From G963677445 sp963678275 (GTDB taxonomy: Bacteria; Bacteroidota; Ignavibacteria; Ignavibacteriales; Melioribacteraceae), in the NCBI GenBank assembly GCA_963678275.1, contig OY782765.1, positions 1,240,001 to 1,304,000 on the forward strand: a stretch of 64,000 nt of DNA. Reading direction: 5' to 3'. This document shows positions 55,900 through 64,000 of this stretch, one piece after another. Each line of letters begins with the position of its first letter. The stretch's first letter is position 1. The notes below the pieces were generated by a model, which worked only from the letters and a program-made list of their open reading frames with translations, ran no database searches and had not been told where the DNA came from. Both the position numbers and the translations under genes were made by a program.

Positions 55900-56925
55900 C
55901 TAATTTACAGAATAATCGAGAAGGGTTATTTTTTTTCTTCCCGTATCCAGACGCGCTTTTGTGCCGACAGGAAGAGTAAACTTATCGGTAACATGACCGA
56001 AAGAAAGGCCGTATATAACCGGTATTCCCAATTCATAAAGCCTGTCATATAAAACCTCTTTGAGGCTGAAGGATGATTTATCTTCCTCCTTTGGATCACA
56101 CTTTCTGAACCTGCCCAGGGCAATTCCGGCGGCATTTTTAAGATTGCCCGAAAGAATCAGTTGTGTCAGCATACGGTCAATCCGGTAAGGTTCCTCGCCA
56201 ATTTCTTCCAGAAAGAGTATTTTGCCGGTTGGATCGATATCATATTTTGTGCCCATCAAAGAAACAACAATTGAAAGATTACCCCCTGCCAGGATACCTT
56301 CCGCTCTTCCGCTTTTAATTGTGTATATGTCCTTCTGATCTTCCGCTGAGGATACCAGTTCTGTTTCAGAGCTCGCGCCTGAAAGCGCCCTGGTAAAATA
56401 ATTTGTAGAAAATTCATTAAATGTGGAAATTCCCACCGGTCCGTGGAAACAAACAAGTCCGGTCTGTGAATAAATCGCGTAAAGCAAAGCGGTAATATCA
56501 CTATAACCTGTGAGAACCTTGGGATTTTTTCTGATGAGATTATAATCGATCATATCCAGTATACGCGCGCATCCGTAACCACCTCTCGCGCATACAATTC
56601 CGTCGACCGAATTATCTGAAAACATATTGTTTATTTCCTCAGCCCTTATTTTATCCGCGCCCCCTAAATATCCATAACGGCTGAGTATTTTTTCACTGTA
56701 TTTTACTTTATAACCAAGATTTTCCAGGTTGTTTACCGATTCCTGAAGTTCATCTTCATTTATAAAACTTCCCGGGGCGATAAGGCCGATTGTATCTCCC
56801 TTTTTCAGTCTCGGGGGTAAAATATTTTCTATTGTTTTTTTTGACTGAGAATGTAAAACCTGTGGCCCCGCAAGGCCCGCCGCGGTCAGCACAGAGGCTG
56901 ATTTGAGAAAATTTCTTCTGTCCAT
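55900..56925 (-). CDS. LD-carboxypeptidase (S66 family), exported by a Tat-like signal
   Basis: 341 aa. Peptidoglycan-recycling enzyme that removes the terminal D-Ala from L,D-linked tetrapeptides. A twin-arginine type leader (DRRNFLKSASVLTAAGLAG) suggests export to the periplasm, whereas E. coli LdcA is cytosolic. The S66 triad is Ser142 (TGYSDIT), Glu240/241 (LEEIGEEPYRID) and His311 (SFGHVTDK). Other family motifs are IGLIAPGS and ARGGYG near residue 113. It lies 25 bp after the double-receiver gene and just before priA. Confidence 0.9.
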   Translation of the reverse strand: MDRRNFLKSASVLTAAGLAGPQVLHSQSKKTIENILPPRLKKGDTIGLIAPGSFINEDELQESVNNLENLGYKVKYSEKILSRYGYLGGADKIRAEEINNMFSDNSVDGIVCARGGYGCARILDMIDYNLIRKNPKVLTGYSDITALLYAIYSQTGLVCFHGPVGISTFNEFSTNYFTRALSGASSETELVSSAEDQKDIYTIKSGRAEGILAGGNLSIVVSLMGTKYDIDPTGKILFLEEIGEEPYRIDRMLTQLILSGNLKNAAGIALGRFRKCDPKEEDKSSFSLKEVLYDRLYELGIPVIYGLSFGHVTDKFTLPVGTKARLDTGRKKITLLDYSVN

Positions 56926-56949
56926 TAGTCTATTCGGTAAAAGGATCGG

Positions 56950-57723
56950 TTAAAACATTTTTTTAAGAATATCAATTATTTTTTCAGCTTCCATATTTAA
57001 GTTAACACCCCTGTCAAAAAGAAGCTTGTTTTCCGGGGCAAGTTCATCACCGGTATTCAGTAATACTATTTTAACACTTTCACCGGCCGCGTCACCTTTT
57101 ATCTTTTTCGCTACCATATTCGCGTCAAGAATTTCAATGCCATTTTCAAGCGCTACTATATCAGGCTTAACTTCGCCGAATAATTTGAATCCGTCAGCGC
57201 CATTTTCAGCAGTATGTATTATAAAAGCTGGTTTACCCGAATCCTTAATTTTTTCCGCGAGATCTATATCTTTGCAAACGAGCAGCAATGTCTTCAACTC
57301 TTGTGTATCAGAAGTTGACAATTCCTGTTGCTCCTTTTTTTGCAGATCATCTTTTATTTTGCTGAATATTTTACGCAATCTTACTTTGGTTTCAGCATAG
57401 ATCAACGGTTTGAGCAGATAATCATAAACGCCCAGCTCTGCCATTTTTTTAACTGCGCTTCTTTCATTATCGGCTGTAATGGTAATAACCGGCAAATCGG
57501 AATGTTTTTCACTTTTTCTTAGTGTTTCCAAAGTTTCTATTCCATCCATAACCGGCATATGAATATCCATCAGAACAACATCCGGATTTTCACCCTCAAT
57601 AGCTTCTAATCCCTCAGCTCCGTTAAAAGCGCTGATAACTGTGCAGCCAAATAATTTACTCAGAAGCTTTCCAAGCAAAAAATTAGTATTCTTATCATCT
57701 TCAACTACAAGAACTTTGAACAT
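56950..57723 (-). CDS. Response regulator with two receiver domains, second one degenerate
   Basis: 257 aa, no DNA-binding or enzymatic output. Receiver 1 (about 1-120) is complete: VVEDD, phospho-Asp53 (VLMDIHMPVMD), Thr in ITITAD, and Lys105 in LLKPL. Receiver 2 (about 145-257) keeps the fold (KTLLLVCKDIDLAEKI) but has Glu193 where the phospho-Asp should be (VALENGIEILD), and no conserved Lys. A short linker joins them. It may be a phospho-relay or adaptor. It is followed 24 bp later by the LD-carboxypeptidase gene; a functional link is uncertain. Confidence 0.9.
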   Translation of the reverse strand: MFKVLVVEDDKNTNFLLGKLLSKLFGCTVISAFNGAEGLEAIEGENPDVVLMDIHMPVMDGIETLETLRKSEKHSDLPVITITADNERSAVKKMAELGVYDYLLKPLIYAETKVRLRKIFSKIKDDLQKKEQQELSTSDTQELKTLLLVCKDIDLAEKIKDSGKPAFIIHTAENGADGFKLFGEVKPDIVALENGIEILDANMVAKKIKGDAAGESVKIVLLNTGDELAPENKLLFDRGVNLNMEAEKIIDILKKMF

Positions 57724-58588
57724 ACCATCAACCGTTTTTGTGTTAATTATCGAATAAAATGCCAGATAATTTAAAAATATATCCGCAATATAGAAAAATT
57801 GGATAAAATATTCTTATAAAGGATACCCGAATAAAAGCAGAAAATCATTTCTTTTTACTTCAAGGCATCCATAATGAGCAAATCGATATTATATTCCTAA
57901 TTAATAGCTGATAGTTTTCCTTTCAAATTTAATAATCAATTTTTATATCGGATGCAAATTCTTTGAGAAAATTATTTCGATCTGCCGACGAGCTGATTGA
58001 ATAGAACTAACACACCCTCACTTCCCTCTAAAATGCAGGTGAGAAAAAAAGCTTCCAATAGTTTTAATATTGTATCCTCGCAATCAGAAAATTTGGGACT
58101 ACAGTGAGTAATTTAAGACCTAATCTGATTGCTTAGAATTTTACATCCTTCCAGCCGTCACCCATCCCGATCATCTTCCCCCTTCTCTTATTCTGATTTT
58201 TTCATAATGAAATAAGGTTGAATTCTTTTGTTTTTCACCCAGGCTACGATGGTTAAAAAAATAAGAACAAGGTTCTTTTAAGCTTTTTTGTGGGATTTGG
58301 TGTATTAGTGATTTAGTGGCGTTTTTCCAGCTCAATCAGCGTAATCTGAAAAATCTGCGGTAGTCTTTGTCTTTTTCATTATTCATTATTCATTATTACT
58401 TGCAATCCTGCCATTTTGCGCAGAATTTGACATCTTACCGAATAATCTCCACATTCCCGGAACATGAATGGGTAAAAAATTGTTAAATTGTCGTTAATAG
58501 GATATTTCTACCATTTATCTATTGATTAATTATCCGCAAAAGTTTAGCTTTATCTTTATAATAATTTACCATTATAAAAGGAGAAACA
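57724..58588. other. Intergenic region with one dispersed repeat
   Basis: The left part (57724-58190) is A/T-rich with nothing I can assign. 58190-58450 is a copy of the dispersed intergenic repeat. The last 140 bp hold the promoter and ribosome-binding site (AAGGAG at about 58579) of the DUF4920 gene. Confidence 0.6.
58190..58450. repeat. Dispersed intergenic repeat, single copy
   Basis: Diverged copy of the 341-bp unit with the same block order: ctacgatggttaaaaaaata, gtgggatttggtgtattag, aatctgcggtagtctttgtc, attattcattattcatt, then cctgccattttgcg...cttaccgaataatc. Confidence 0.88.
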
Positions 58589-59038
58589 ATGAAAAGAGTA
58601 CATGTCTTAATAACAATCCTGCTGCTCGCCGCTTCAATTATTTTCGCCGAAGGAACTAAATATGGCGAAGAGATCACACTTAAAGATAAAACAGATATCA
58701 ACACAATCCTTTCATCACCCGATAAATATGAAGGTGAAAAAGTTCTTGTAGAAGGTGAAATCGTTGAAGTCTGCGGCTCAAGCGGATGCTGGATTAAAAT
58801 TTCAGATGAAAAAACCTCCCGCATAATTACAGTTAAAGTTGAAGACGGGGTAATTGTTTTTCCTGAAAGCGTAAAAGGGAAAAAAGCCCTGGTCGAAGGA
58901 ATCGTTTACGCTAAAGAGACCACACCCGAAAGCGGCGGCGACTGCGGCAGCAAAGTATCATGCGGCGGATGCGGCGGTTCAAAATCAAAGATGACCAAAG
59001 TTTACCAGATCAAGGGACTTGGCGCTGTTATCAGCTAA
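58589..59038 (+). CDS. Exported DUF4920 domain protein
   Basis: 149 aa with a signal peptide (residues 1-20, ending IIFAE). The core is an OB-fold-like domain with VLVEGEIVEVCGSSGCWIKI, the CGxxGCW signature of DUF4920. Two more Cys lie near the C-terminus in a CGGCGG stretch. The cysteines suggest metal binding or a redox role, but the function of the family is not known to me. A clear AAGGAG precedes the ATG. It is probably a single gene; the T9SS protein follows 176 bp later. Confidence 0.83.
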   Translation: MKRVHVLITILLLAASIIFAEGTKYGEEITLKDKTDINTILSSPDKYEGEKVLVEGEIVEVCGSSGCWIKISDEKTSRIITVKVEDGVIVFPESVKGKKALVEGIVYAKETTPESGGDCGSKVSCGGCGGSKSKMTKVYQIKGLGAVIS

Positions 59039-59214
59039 ATATTAATTTTCTTCAGGAGGCGCTTGCCGCGCCTCCCGCTCCTTTATCACCCCTCCAAAAA
59101 ATTTATTTTTAATCTTCACACCGCAAAAATCTTTACCGCCCATTTTTATCCATTGAATTATTTCTCTTTTTTTGTTTAATATCTTAGAGAATTTTATTAA
59201 TTCAGGGAGTAAAA

Positions 59215-61797
59215 ATGAACAAAAAAACAGCGCGCATAATTTTATTTGCTATTTTAAGCTTAATAGCGATAATTACCACTATCAAATTTTCAGGTATTCA
59301 TAAACCGAAAAAGTCAGAACAGGCAAAAACTTCGGGCGCTTATGAAGCGCTGAATTTATGGACTGACCAAAGAGCTTATCCGGGCAAAGATATTCCTTCC
59401 GATAAATTTTTCAGGGAATTTGAAAAAAAAGCTCTTGAAAAGGCGATTAGAAAAGAAAACTCTCTCGATGGTGAATGGAAAGCTATCGGGCCAAAAAATA
59501 TCGGAGGAAGAACTCTCGCCCTCGCGATTAATCCTCTTAACAATACGACTCTCTATGCCGGTTCGGCAAGCGGCGGATTATGGAGAAGTTTTACTGCGGG
59601 AGAAGGAGCGTCGGCATGGCATCGCATTAATACCGGCTATCCGGTGATGGCTGTCGGAGCGATCGCTATCCCGAATGACGACTCAAGCACAATATATATC
59701 GGCACAGGTGAAGTGCTCGCCTACCAGAATTCCATCGGAGGCGTTTCTGTCAGGGCAACGAGAGGCAGTTATGGAATCGGGATACTGAAATCAACTGACG
59801 CCGGAGCCACATGGTCCAAAAGTCTTGACTGGACTTACCAGCAGGAACGGGGTGTGCAGGTTATTAAAATCAATCCACTCAATCCCAATACAGTCTGGGC
59901 CGGAACCTCGGAAGGCATATATAAATCACTTGACGCCGGAAATAACTGGACCAGAATGAACGAGACAGTTATGGTAACTGATATCGCAGTTCACTCCGTT
60001 GATACCAATAATGTTGTTATAGCCTGTGGTAATATGGGTTCCGCTGGAAACGGAATTTACCGCACAACCGACGGAGGAGAAACCTGGGTTAAAAAAAGCG
60101 TCGGCCTACCCTCTTCCTATGGCGGAAAAGCTTTACTCAGCAGCTACAAATCCAATCCTGATATTATTTACGCAAGCATAGGAAACAGCCATAACTCCAC
60201 ATACGCTGCCACGTGGTTATGTAAATCGACTGACGCGGGAAATACATGGAGCACCGTATCAACTTTCGATTATTCAAGCTACCAGGGCTGGTTTGCCCAT
60301 TTCGCCCTTGTGCATCCTGAAGATAGCAGCAAACTGCTCGTTGCAGGTGTGGATGTGTTTAAATCAACTAACGGAGGAAGCAGTTTTTCCCAGAAAGCTT
60401 ATTGGAATCTCTGGTATCTTGGCCGTACTATTCCGGGTGAACCTGAAGGCCCTTCCAATTATTCTCACGCGGATCATCATTGTTACGCTGTCGACCCGTT
60501 TGATCCCGACGTTGTTTATCTCGGTAATGACGGAGGAGTATTTAAAACAGCCGATTTTGGTGAAACATACGACGGACGAAACGGGGGATATCAGTCGACA
60601 CAATTTTATAACGGATTCACCAGTTCGCTCAGTGACAGTAATCTATCCATGGGAGGCCTGCAGGATAATGCCTCCGCTATTTACGATGGTCAGGATGCCT
60701 GGATAAGAGTAATCGGAGGTGATGGTTCATGGACCGGAATTAACCAGGCCGATAATGATATATTATATGGCTCATATCAATATCTTAATATGAGGAAGTC
60801 AACTGACGGAGGCAATAATTTTTATGGAATTCCATATCCTCCGGAGGGGGAAGCCGGTTTTATCGCCCCATTTGTGCTAAGCTTTAGTGATCCTAACCTG
60901 ATATACGCGGGCAAAACCATGGTTTATAAGAGTACAAACGGGGGAAACGAGTGGATTAAAACCAACCAGGGCAACCAGTTAACACCAAATCTGCCAATTT
61001 CTATGGCAATCTCTTATGATAATGATGACGTTGTGTACCTGGCCGCCGCTCCCACTTCATCCAGGGCGCAGGTATTCAGAACCACAAACGGCGGAGAAAG
61101 CTGGGACGAAATCACTAACGGACTTCCCGACCGCTACCCTATGGAAATAGTTGTAAATCCAATTGACGATAATGATGTATATATTGCCTTTTCCGGATTT
61201 GGAACTTCCCATGTTTTCAAATCAACCAATAAAGGTGATGACTGGATTGATATCGGCGACGGGCTTCCGGATGTCCCCACTTCGGCTTTAGCGGTTGATC
61301 CCGACTACCCTGATCATATTTATGCCGGAACCGATCTTGGCATCTATGTTTCTTTTGACGACGGGTTATCATGGCAGCTTTTCGATGAAGGATTGCCAAA
61401 CGCGACTGTTATTATGACTTTATCTGTATCCTATTCCAATCGTATGCTCAGGGCGGCAACCCACGGCAATGGTGTATATGAGAGAAAAATGCCCGATATC
61501 CCCTCCTCAGTTCCTGCCGGCAACAGCAAGCCGGAAGGTTTCGCGTTAAACCAGAATTATCCGAATCCTTTTAATCCGGTTACAAAAATAAGTTACTCAA
61601 TTCCTGAAAGATCAAATGTAAAAATAAACGTTTATGATATAACAGGCCGCAAAGTAAAAACGCTGATAAATGAAGTAAAAGAGGCGGGAAGTTATTCCCT
61701 TTCATTTAGCGGAGAAAATCTTTCAAGCGGCACATACTTTTATACCATCAATGCCGGAAAATTTTCCGAGGCGAAAAAAATGACACTCCTGAAGTAA
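59215..61797 (+). CDS. Large exoprotein with VPS10/BNR-type propellers and T9SS sorting domain
   Basis: 860 aa. An N-terminal membrane/signal segment (about residues 6-24) is followed by about 750 residues of Asp-box repeats (STDAGATWSK, SLDAGNNWTR, TTDGGETWVK, STNGGNEWIK, TTNGGESWDE, SFDDGLSWQL). These make one or two sortilin-like ten-bladed propellers. The last 85 residues are a Por secretion tail (NYPNPFNPVTKISYSIPE, SSGTYFYTINAGKFSEAKKM). It is probably on the cell surface or released, and related in style to the exoprotein at 19267 but lacking the GWN repeats. Substrate or ligand unknown. Start chosen at ATG 59215 after a GGGAG. Confidence 0.88.
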   Translation: MNKKTARIILFAILSLIAIITTIKFSGIHKPKKSEQAKTSGAYEALNLWTDQRAYPGKDIPSDKFFREFEKKALEKAIRKENSLDGEWKAIGPKNIGGRTLALAINPLNNTTLYAGSASGGLWRSFTAGEGASAWHRINTGYPVMAVGAIAIPNDDSSTIYIGTGEVLAYQNSIGGVSVRATRGSYGIGILKSTDAGATWSKSLDWTYQQERGVQVIKINPLNPNTVWAGTSEGIYKSLDAGNNWTRMNETVMVTDIAVHSVDTNNVVIACGNMGSAGNGIYRTTDGGETWVKKSVGLPSSYGGKALLSSYKSNPDIIYASIGNSHNSTYAATWLCKSTDAGNTWSTVSTFDYSSYQGWFAHFALVHPEDSSKLLVAGVDVFKSTNGGSSFSQKAYWNLWYLGRTIPGEPEGPSNYSHADHHCYAVDPFDPDVVYLGNDGGVFKTADFGETYDGRNGGYQSTQFYNGFTSSLSDSNLSMGGLQDNASAIYDGQDAWIRVIGGDGSWTGINQADNDILYGSYQYLNMRKSTDGGNNFYGIPYPPEGEAGFIAPFVLSFSDPNLIYAGKTMVYKSTNGGNEWIKTNQGNQLTPNLPISMAISYDNDDVVYLAAAPTSSRAQVFRTTNGGESWDEITNGLPDRYPMEIVVNPIDDNDVYIAFSGFGTSHVFKSTNKGDDWIDIGDGLPDVPTSALAVDPDYPDHIYAGTDLGIYVSFDDGLSWQLFDEGLPNATVIMTLSVSYSNRMLRAATHGNGVYERKMPDIPSSVPAGNSKPEGFALNQNYPNPFNPVTKISYSIPERSNVKINVYDITGRKVKTLINEVKEAGSYSLSFSGENLSSGTYFYTINAGKFSEAKKMTLLK

Positions 61798-62340
61798 TGG
61801 ATGAATTTTAGAAGTCTGAGATGATCATGCCGCGCGCACTGCTTTCGACTTTAGGCTTTTTTAGGGCTTAAGTTGACAGCAGCGCCCGGGGCGGACAACC
61901 ACACCACGCGGGCCGGAAAGGCTGTTCTGCGTCTGAATTGATATATAAAATCTGGGACTTTTTCCTGATTTAAATAATCTGGCTGCCCGGAAAGTGAAAA
62001 AATCAATAATAAGGTCATTTAAGCTTTTTTTTGTTCACTGCCTGACCGAAGGCGCCGAATATTCCATAAGAATTTAAATTCTACGCAAAATGGCAACATT
62101 TTATCGTACTCATAGAACAGGTACTCGTAGTTCTCCTCGTTCTCGAATAACCTGAGTGTTTTGAAAAGATGAGCACGAAGTACGATTACGAGAACGATTC
62201 ATTTATTGGGATTTCATTGTTTATCTGGTTCTGCCTGTTCATAATTAAGAGTGAGTGATATTGTGTGCCTGACTGCACATTCCGGCATGGTTATATCATT
62301 TTCTTATTTCGAACTAACTTTAACCGTAGAACTTTAAAAT
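61798..62340. other. Intergenic region with repeat fragments and nested inverted repeat
   Basis: There is no gene. At 62080-62096 there is an inverted fragment of the dispersed repeat (ttctacgcaaaatggca), and at about 62010-62035 a forward fragment. A nested inverted repeat (atcgtac/gtacgat and cgttctcg/cgagaacg) spans 62103-62196. Confidence 0.65.
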
Positions 62341-62372
62341 AAAAAAGGCGCATTAAATGCGCCTTTTTTTTT
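62341..62372. terminator. Bidirectional rho-independent terminator
   Basis: An AAAAGGCGCAT/ATGCGCCTTTT stem with A- and T-tracts on the two sides, between the rightward exoprotein gene and the leftward csp gene. Confidence 0.88.
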
Positions 62373-62461
62373 CAATGGTGTCGCTCTTCCTGTTCAATAT
62401 ACGTGGCAAAAATCACATAACAAAAAGTATGTTTCGGTAATGCCATGAATAAAAAACAAAA

Positions 62462-62492
62462 GCCCGAAAAATGGCAAGCCATTTTTTCGAGC
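62462..62492 (-). terminator. Terminator of the cold-shock gene
   Basis: On the minus strand a GCTCGAAAAAATGGC/GCCATTTTTCGGGC stem is followed by T-rich sequence, about 35 bp past the csp stop. Confidence 0.85.
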
Positions 62493-62526
62493 TTCAAGAT
62501 GAGAAACCTAAAGCGGTCTTGGTTAA

Positions 62527-62736
62527 TTAAACCAGTTCGACATCTTTAGCCTGAGGGCCTTTCTGGCCTTCACCAATGGTAAATTCGACTTTCTGGCCTT
62601 CTTCGAGCTTACGGAATCCATCTGCTACGATTGACTGATAATGTACAAATACATCTTCGCCATTATCGCGTGTGATGAAACCATAACCTTTTGCGCTGTC
62701 AAACCATTTAACGGTGCCGCTTTCACGTCCTGCCAT
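62527..62736 (-). CDS. Cold-shock domain protein (CspA family)
   Basis: 69 aa from the ATG at 62736, which has AGGAG seven bases upstream. The longer frame to 62817 is not natural because its first 27 residues are unrelated to any Csp. The single OB-fold cold-shock domain has SGTVKWFDSAKGYGFI (RNP1 inside) and DVFVHYQSI (RNP2). These proteins bind single-stranded nucleic acid, melt RNA structure and act as RNA chaperones. It is a single gene with its own terminator, next to tRNA-Ser. Confidence 0.96.
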   Translation of the reverse strand: MAGRESGTVKWFDSAKGYGFITRDNGEDVFVHYQSIVADGFRKLEEGQKVEFTIGEGQKGPQAKDVELV

Positions 62737-62850
62737 GGCGTAACTCCTGTGAAAATTAAAAAAAGATTGAACAGGACTCTTGTAAAAAGGTGAAACTTTC
62801 TTTAAGATACTGCTCAAATAACAATTAAATAAATCCTTCGAAAAGGATTG

Positions 62851-62939
62851 CGGAGAGAGTGGGATTCGAACCCACGAACCAGCGGAGGCCGGTTACACGC
62901 TCTCCAGGCGTGCCAGTTCAACCACTCCTGCATCTCTCC
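62851..62939 (-). tRNA. tRNA-Ser (GGA)
   Basis: An 89-nt class II tRNA on the minus strand. Acceptor GGAGAGA/TCTCTCC, anticodon stem CACGC/GCGTG with loop CTGGAGA (GGA), a long variable arm (GTAACCGGCCTCCGCTGGTTC region), and T-arm GTGGG/CCCAC with TTCGAAT. The discriminator base is G, no encoded CCA. Confidence 0.96.
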
Positions 62940-63123
62940 GTGATTGAATGATTCTATTCTTCAGGACGATTCGAAAGAGTAAAAAGTTCTATAATTTTCT
63001 CCTGTAAATCGTTCATAAAACAAAATTATTCACAAAATAATAAGAAATCAGCCAAGATGGGCATATTTCGCATGTAAATATAAAATAATTAATCGAGGTA
63101 CAAAAATTTTTTTTAAGATTATG

Positions 63124-64000
63124 TTAATTATTTGAAAATCGAATTTTTTCCAGGACATATTTAGTCGCCGGTAAAGTTATATCAAACTCCACTCCTTTCT
63201 CGCTGCTGCTGTCAATAGTTAAACATCCTCCATGTATTTCAATCAGTCTTCTTGCCACAATTATTCCAAGGCGTTTACCAAGCTGATTCTGAAAATCTGT
63301 GTTTGATGGCTCATAATTTTCAATCATTTCAATCTGTTCTTTTGAAAAAAAAGCGCCTTTATCTTTGATATTGATTATCAGCCATCCGTTCCTGAAATGA
63401 GACCTTATAAAAACCTTTCCGCTTTTGGGAGATTTTTTCAACAAACTAAGCATCAGCTCAACAAATATTTTTTCCAGAAATTCAGGTGACATTACATCCA
63501 GCGAACCATTCTCCAAATCAATACTGATATCCTTTGATCTGTCCGATATTTTATTCAGTTTAGTCAATGAGCCATTAATGATCTGGTTCGCGTTCTCGGT
63601 AATACCCGAGGCAAATGGAATTATTTTTGGATTCTGTAAATATAACAGTCGCAGTTGCGAAAAGATCATATAATTTTCAATCATTCTCTGAAACTGTTTG
63701 CCCGAATGCATAATGGAAAATATTATATCCTTTACCTGGTCGTTTTCATTCGATTTCGGATCATTCAGATCAAACTCGCCATAACCATGCCGGGCGAAAA
63801 ATGAGTTATTCATTTCCGAAGGCAGTTTTTGTTTATAAGGGCGGGCGGTTTCTTCTTCCTCCCCTTCGGCTAAACCGATAATTCTCTCGACGAGCCTGTC
63901 GTGGTCATCATTAAATATCAACACCTCACTCTCATCATCTTCAGCGTAAAACTGATCATTCTCGGTAATAAATACCTTTTTTATTCCGGATACTGCATTT
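63124..64000 (-). CDS. Histidine-kinase-type ATPase domain protein, 5' end cut by window edge
   Basis: The reading frame is open to the right edge; the visible part is about 292 residues and the true start lies outside. The first 40-90 residues are acidic and unassigned. Residues from about 105 hold helices that could be a dimerisation region, followed by a HATPase-like domain. The ATP-binding motifs are weak: the N-box region reads FVELMLSLLKK without the Asn, G1 reads IKDKGAFF without the second Gly, and G2 reads GKRLGIIVARRLIEIHGG. It may bind ATP poorly or not at all. The N-terminal partner domain is unknown. Confidence 0.7.
   Translation of the reverse strand, partial: NAVSGIKKVFITENDQFYAEDDESEVLIFNDDHDRLVERIIGLAEGEEEETARPYKQKLPSEMNNSFFARHGYGEFDLNDPKSNENDQVKDIIFSIMHSGKQFQRMIENYMIFSQLRLLYLQNPKIIPFASGITENANQIINGSLTKLNKISDRSKDISIDLENGSLDVMSPEFLEKIFVELMLSLLKKSPKSGKVFIRSHFRNGWLIINIKDKGAFFSKEQIEMIENYEPSNTDFQNQLGKRLGIIVARRLIEIHGGCLTIDSSSEKGVEFDITLPATKYVLEKIRFSNN

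Overview
The window is a low-GC (roughly 40% by eye), mostly minus-strand bacterial chromosome segment. The best guess is a member of the Bacteroidota/Chlorobiota group close to Ignavibacteria. Four large exported proteins end in Por-type (T9SS) sorting domains with a YPNPFNP core. There are carboxypeptidase-regulatory-domain TonB receptors, a Reg_prop/Y_Y_Y histidine kinase, a sodium-pumping methylmalonyl-CoA decarboxylase, and many genes with weak Shine-Dalgarno sequences. No rRNA, CRISPR array or prophage is visible. The genus cannot be fixed from this window.

Layout. 1-4235: a solute-binding protein, a membrane histidine kinase and a sigma-54 response regulator (cut by the left edge), with no transporter beside them. 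4486-7298: a DUF418 membrane protein and a secreted GH30 glycosidase. 7299-8379: a decaying DUF6922/AbiEii toxin-type locus. 8548-14213: an operon of SDR mannonate-type oxidoreductase, LarA-family nickel racemase/epimerase, 6-phosphogluconate dehydrogenase and transketolase, which together could carry hexuronates into the pentose phosphate pathway. 14672-17694: a Cys-rich exported protein, a TonB receptor and an HMA lipoprotein, probably for copper or another soft metal. 17751-31995: secreted and surface proteins (ricin-type lectin, BNR propeller, M14 carboxypeptidase, TonB receptor) plus a large sensor kinase. 32000-34185: a gene-free region with four 341-bp tandem repeats. 34186-37375: ispH and a frameshifted beta-helix T9SS protein. 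37679-41793: the methylmalonyl-CoA decarboxylase sodium-pump operon with the epimerase.

42174-43845 is the most unusual stretch. An intact tRNA-Asn gene is followed by four tandem, 5'-truncated copies in which part of the anticodon arm is replaced by a palindrome. Next to it lies a REP-associated (IS200/IS605-like) tyrosine transposase flanked by two directly repeated 250-bp multi-hairpin elements. 43936-49962 is a tight operon: tnaA, DUF4905, AMMECR1, MEMO, DUF2520 and glyS. 50154-50978 is a Yip1-type membrane protein, followed by 2.4 kb of duplicated non-coding DNA. 53388-57723 holds priA, an LD-carboxypeptidase and a double-receiver regulator. 58589-61797 holds a DUF4920 protein and a BNR/T9SS exoprotein. 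62527-64000 holds a cold-shock protein, tRNA-Ser(GGA) and a partial histidine-kinase-type ATPase.

A family of gene-free intergenic repeats sharing the same ordered modules occurs at about 32.1-34.1 kb, 51.0-53.4 kb and 58.2-58.5 kb, with fragments at about 62 kb. Together with the tRNA array and the transposase cluster, this suggests a genome that actively amplifies short non-coding repeats.
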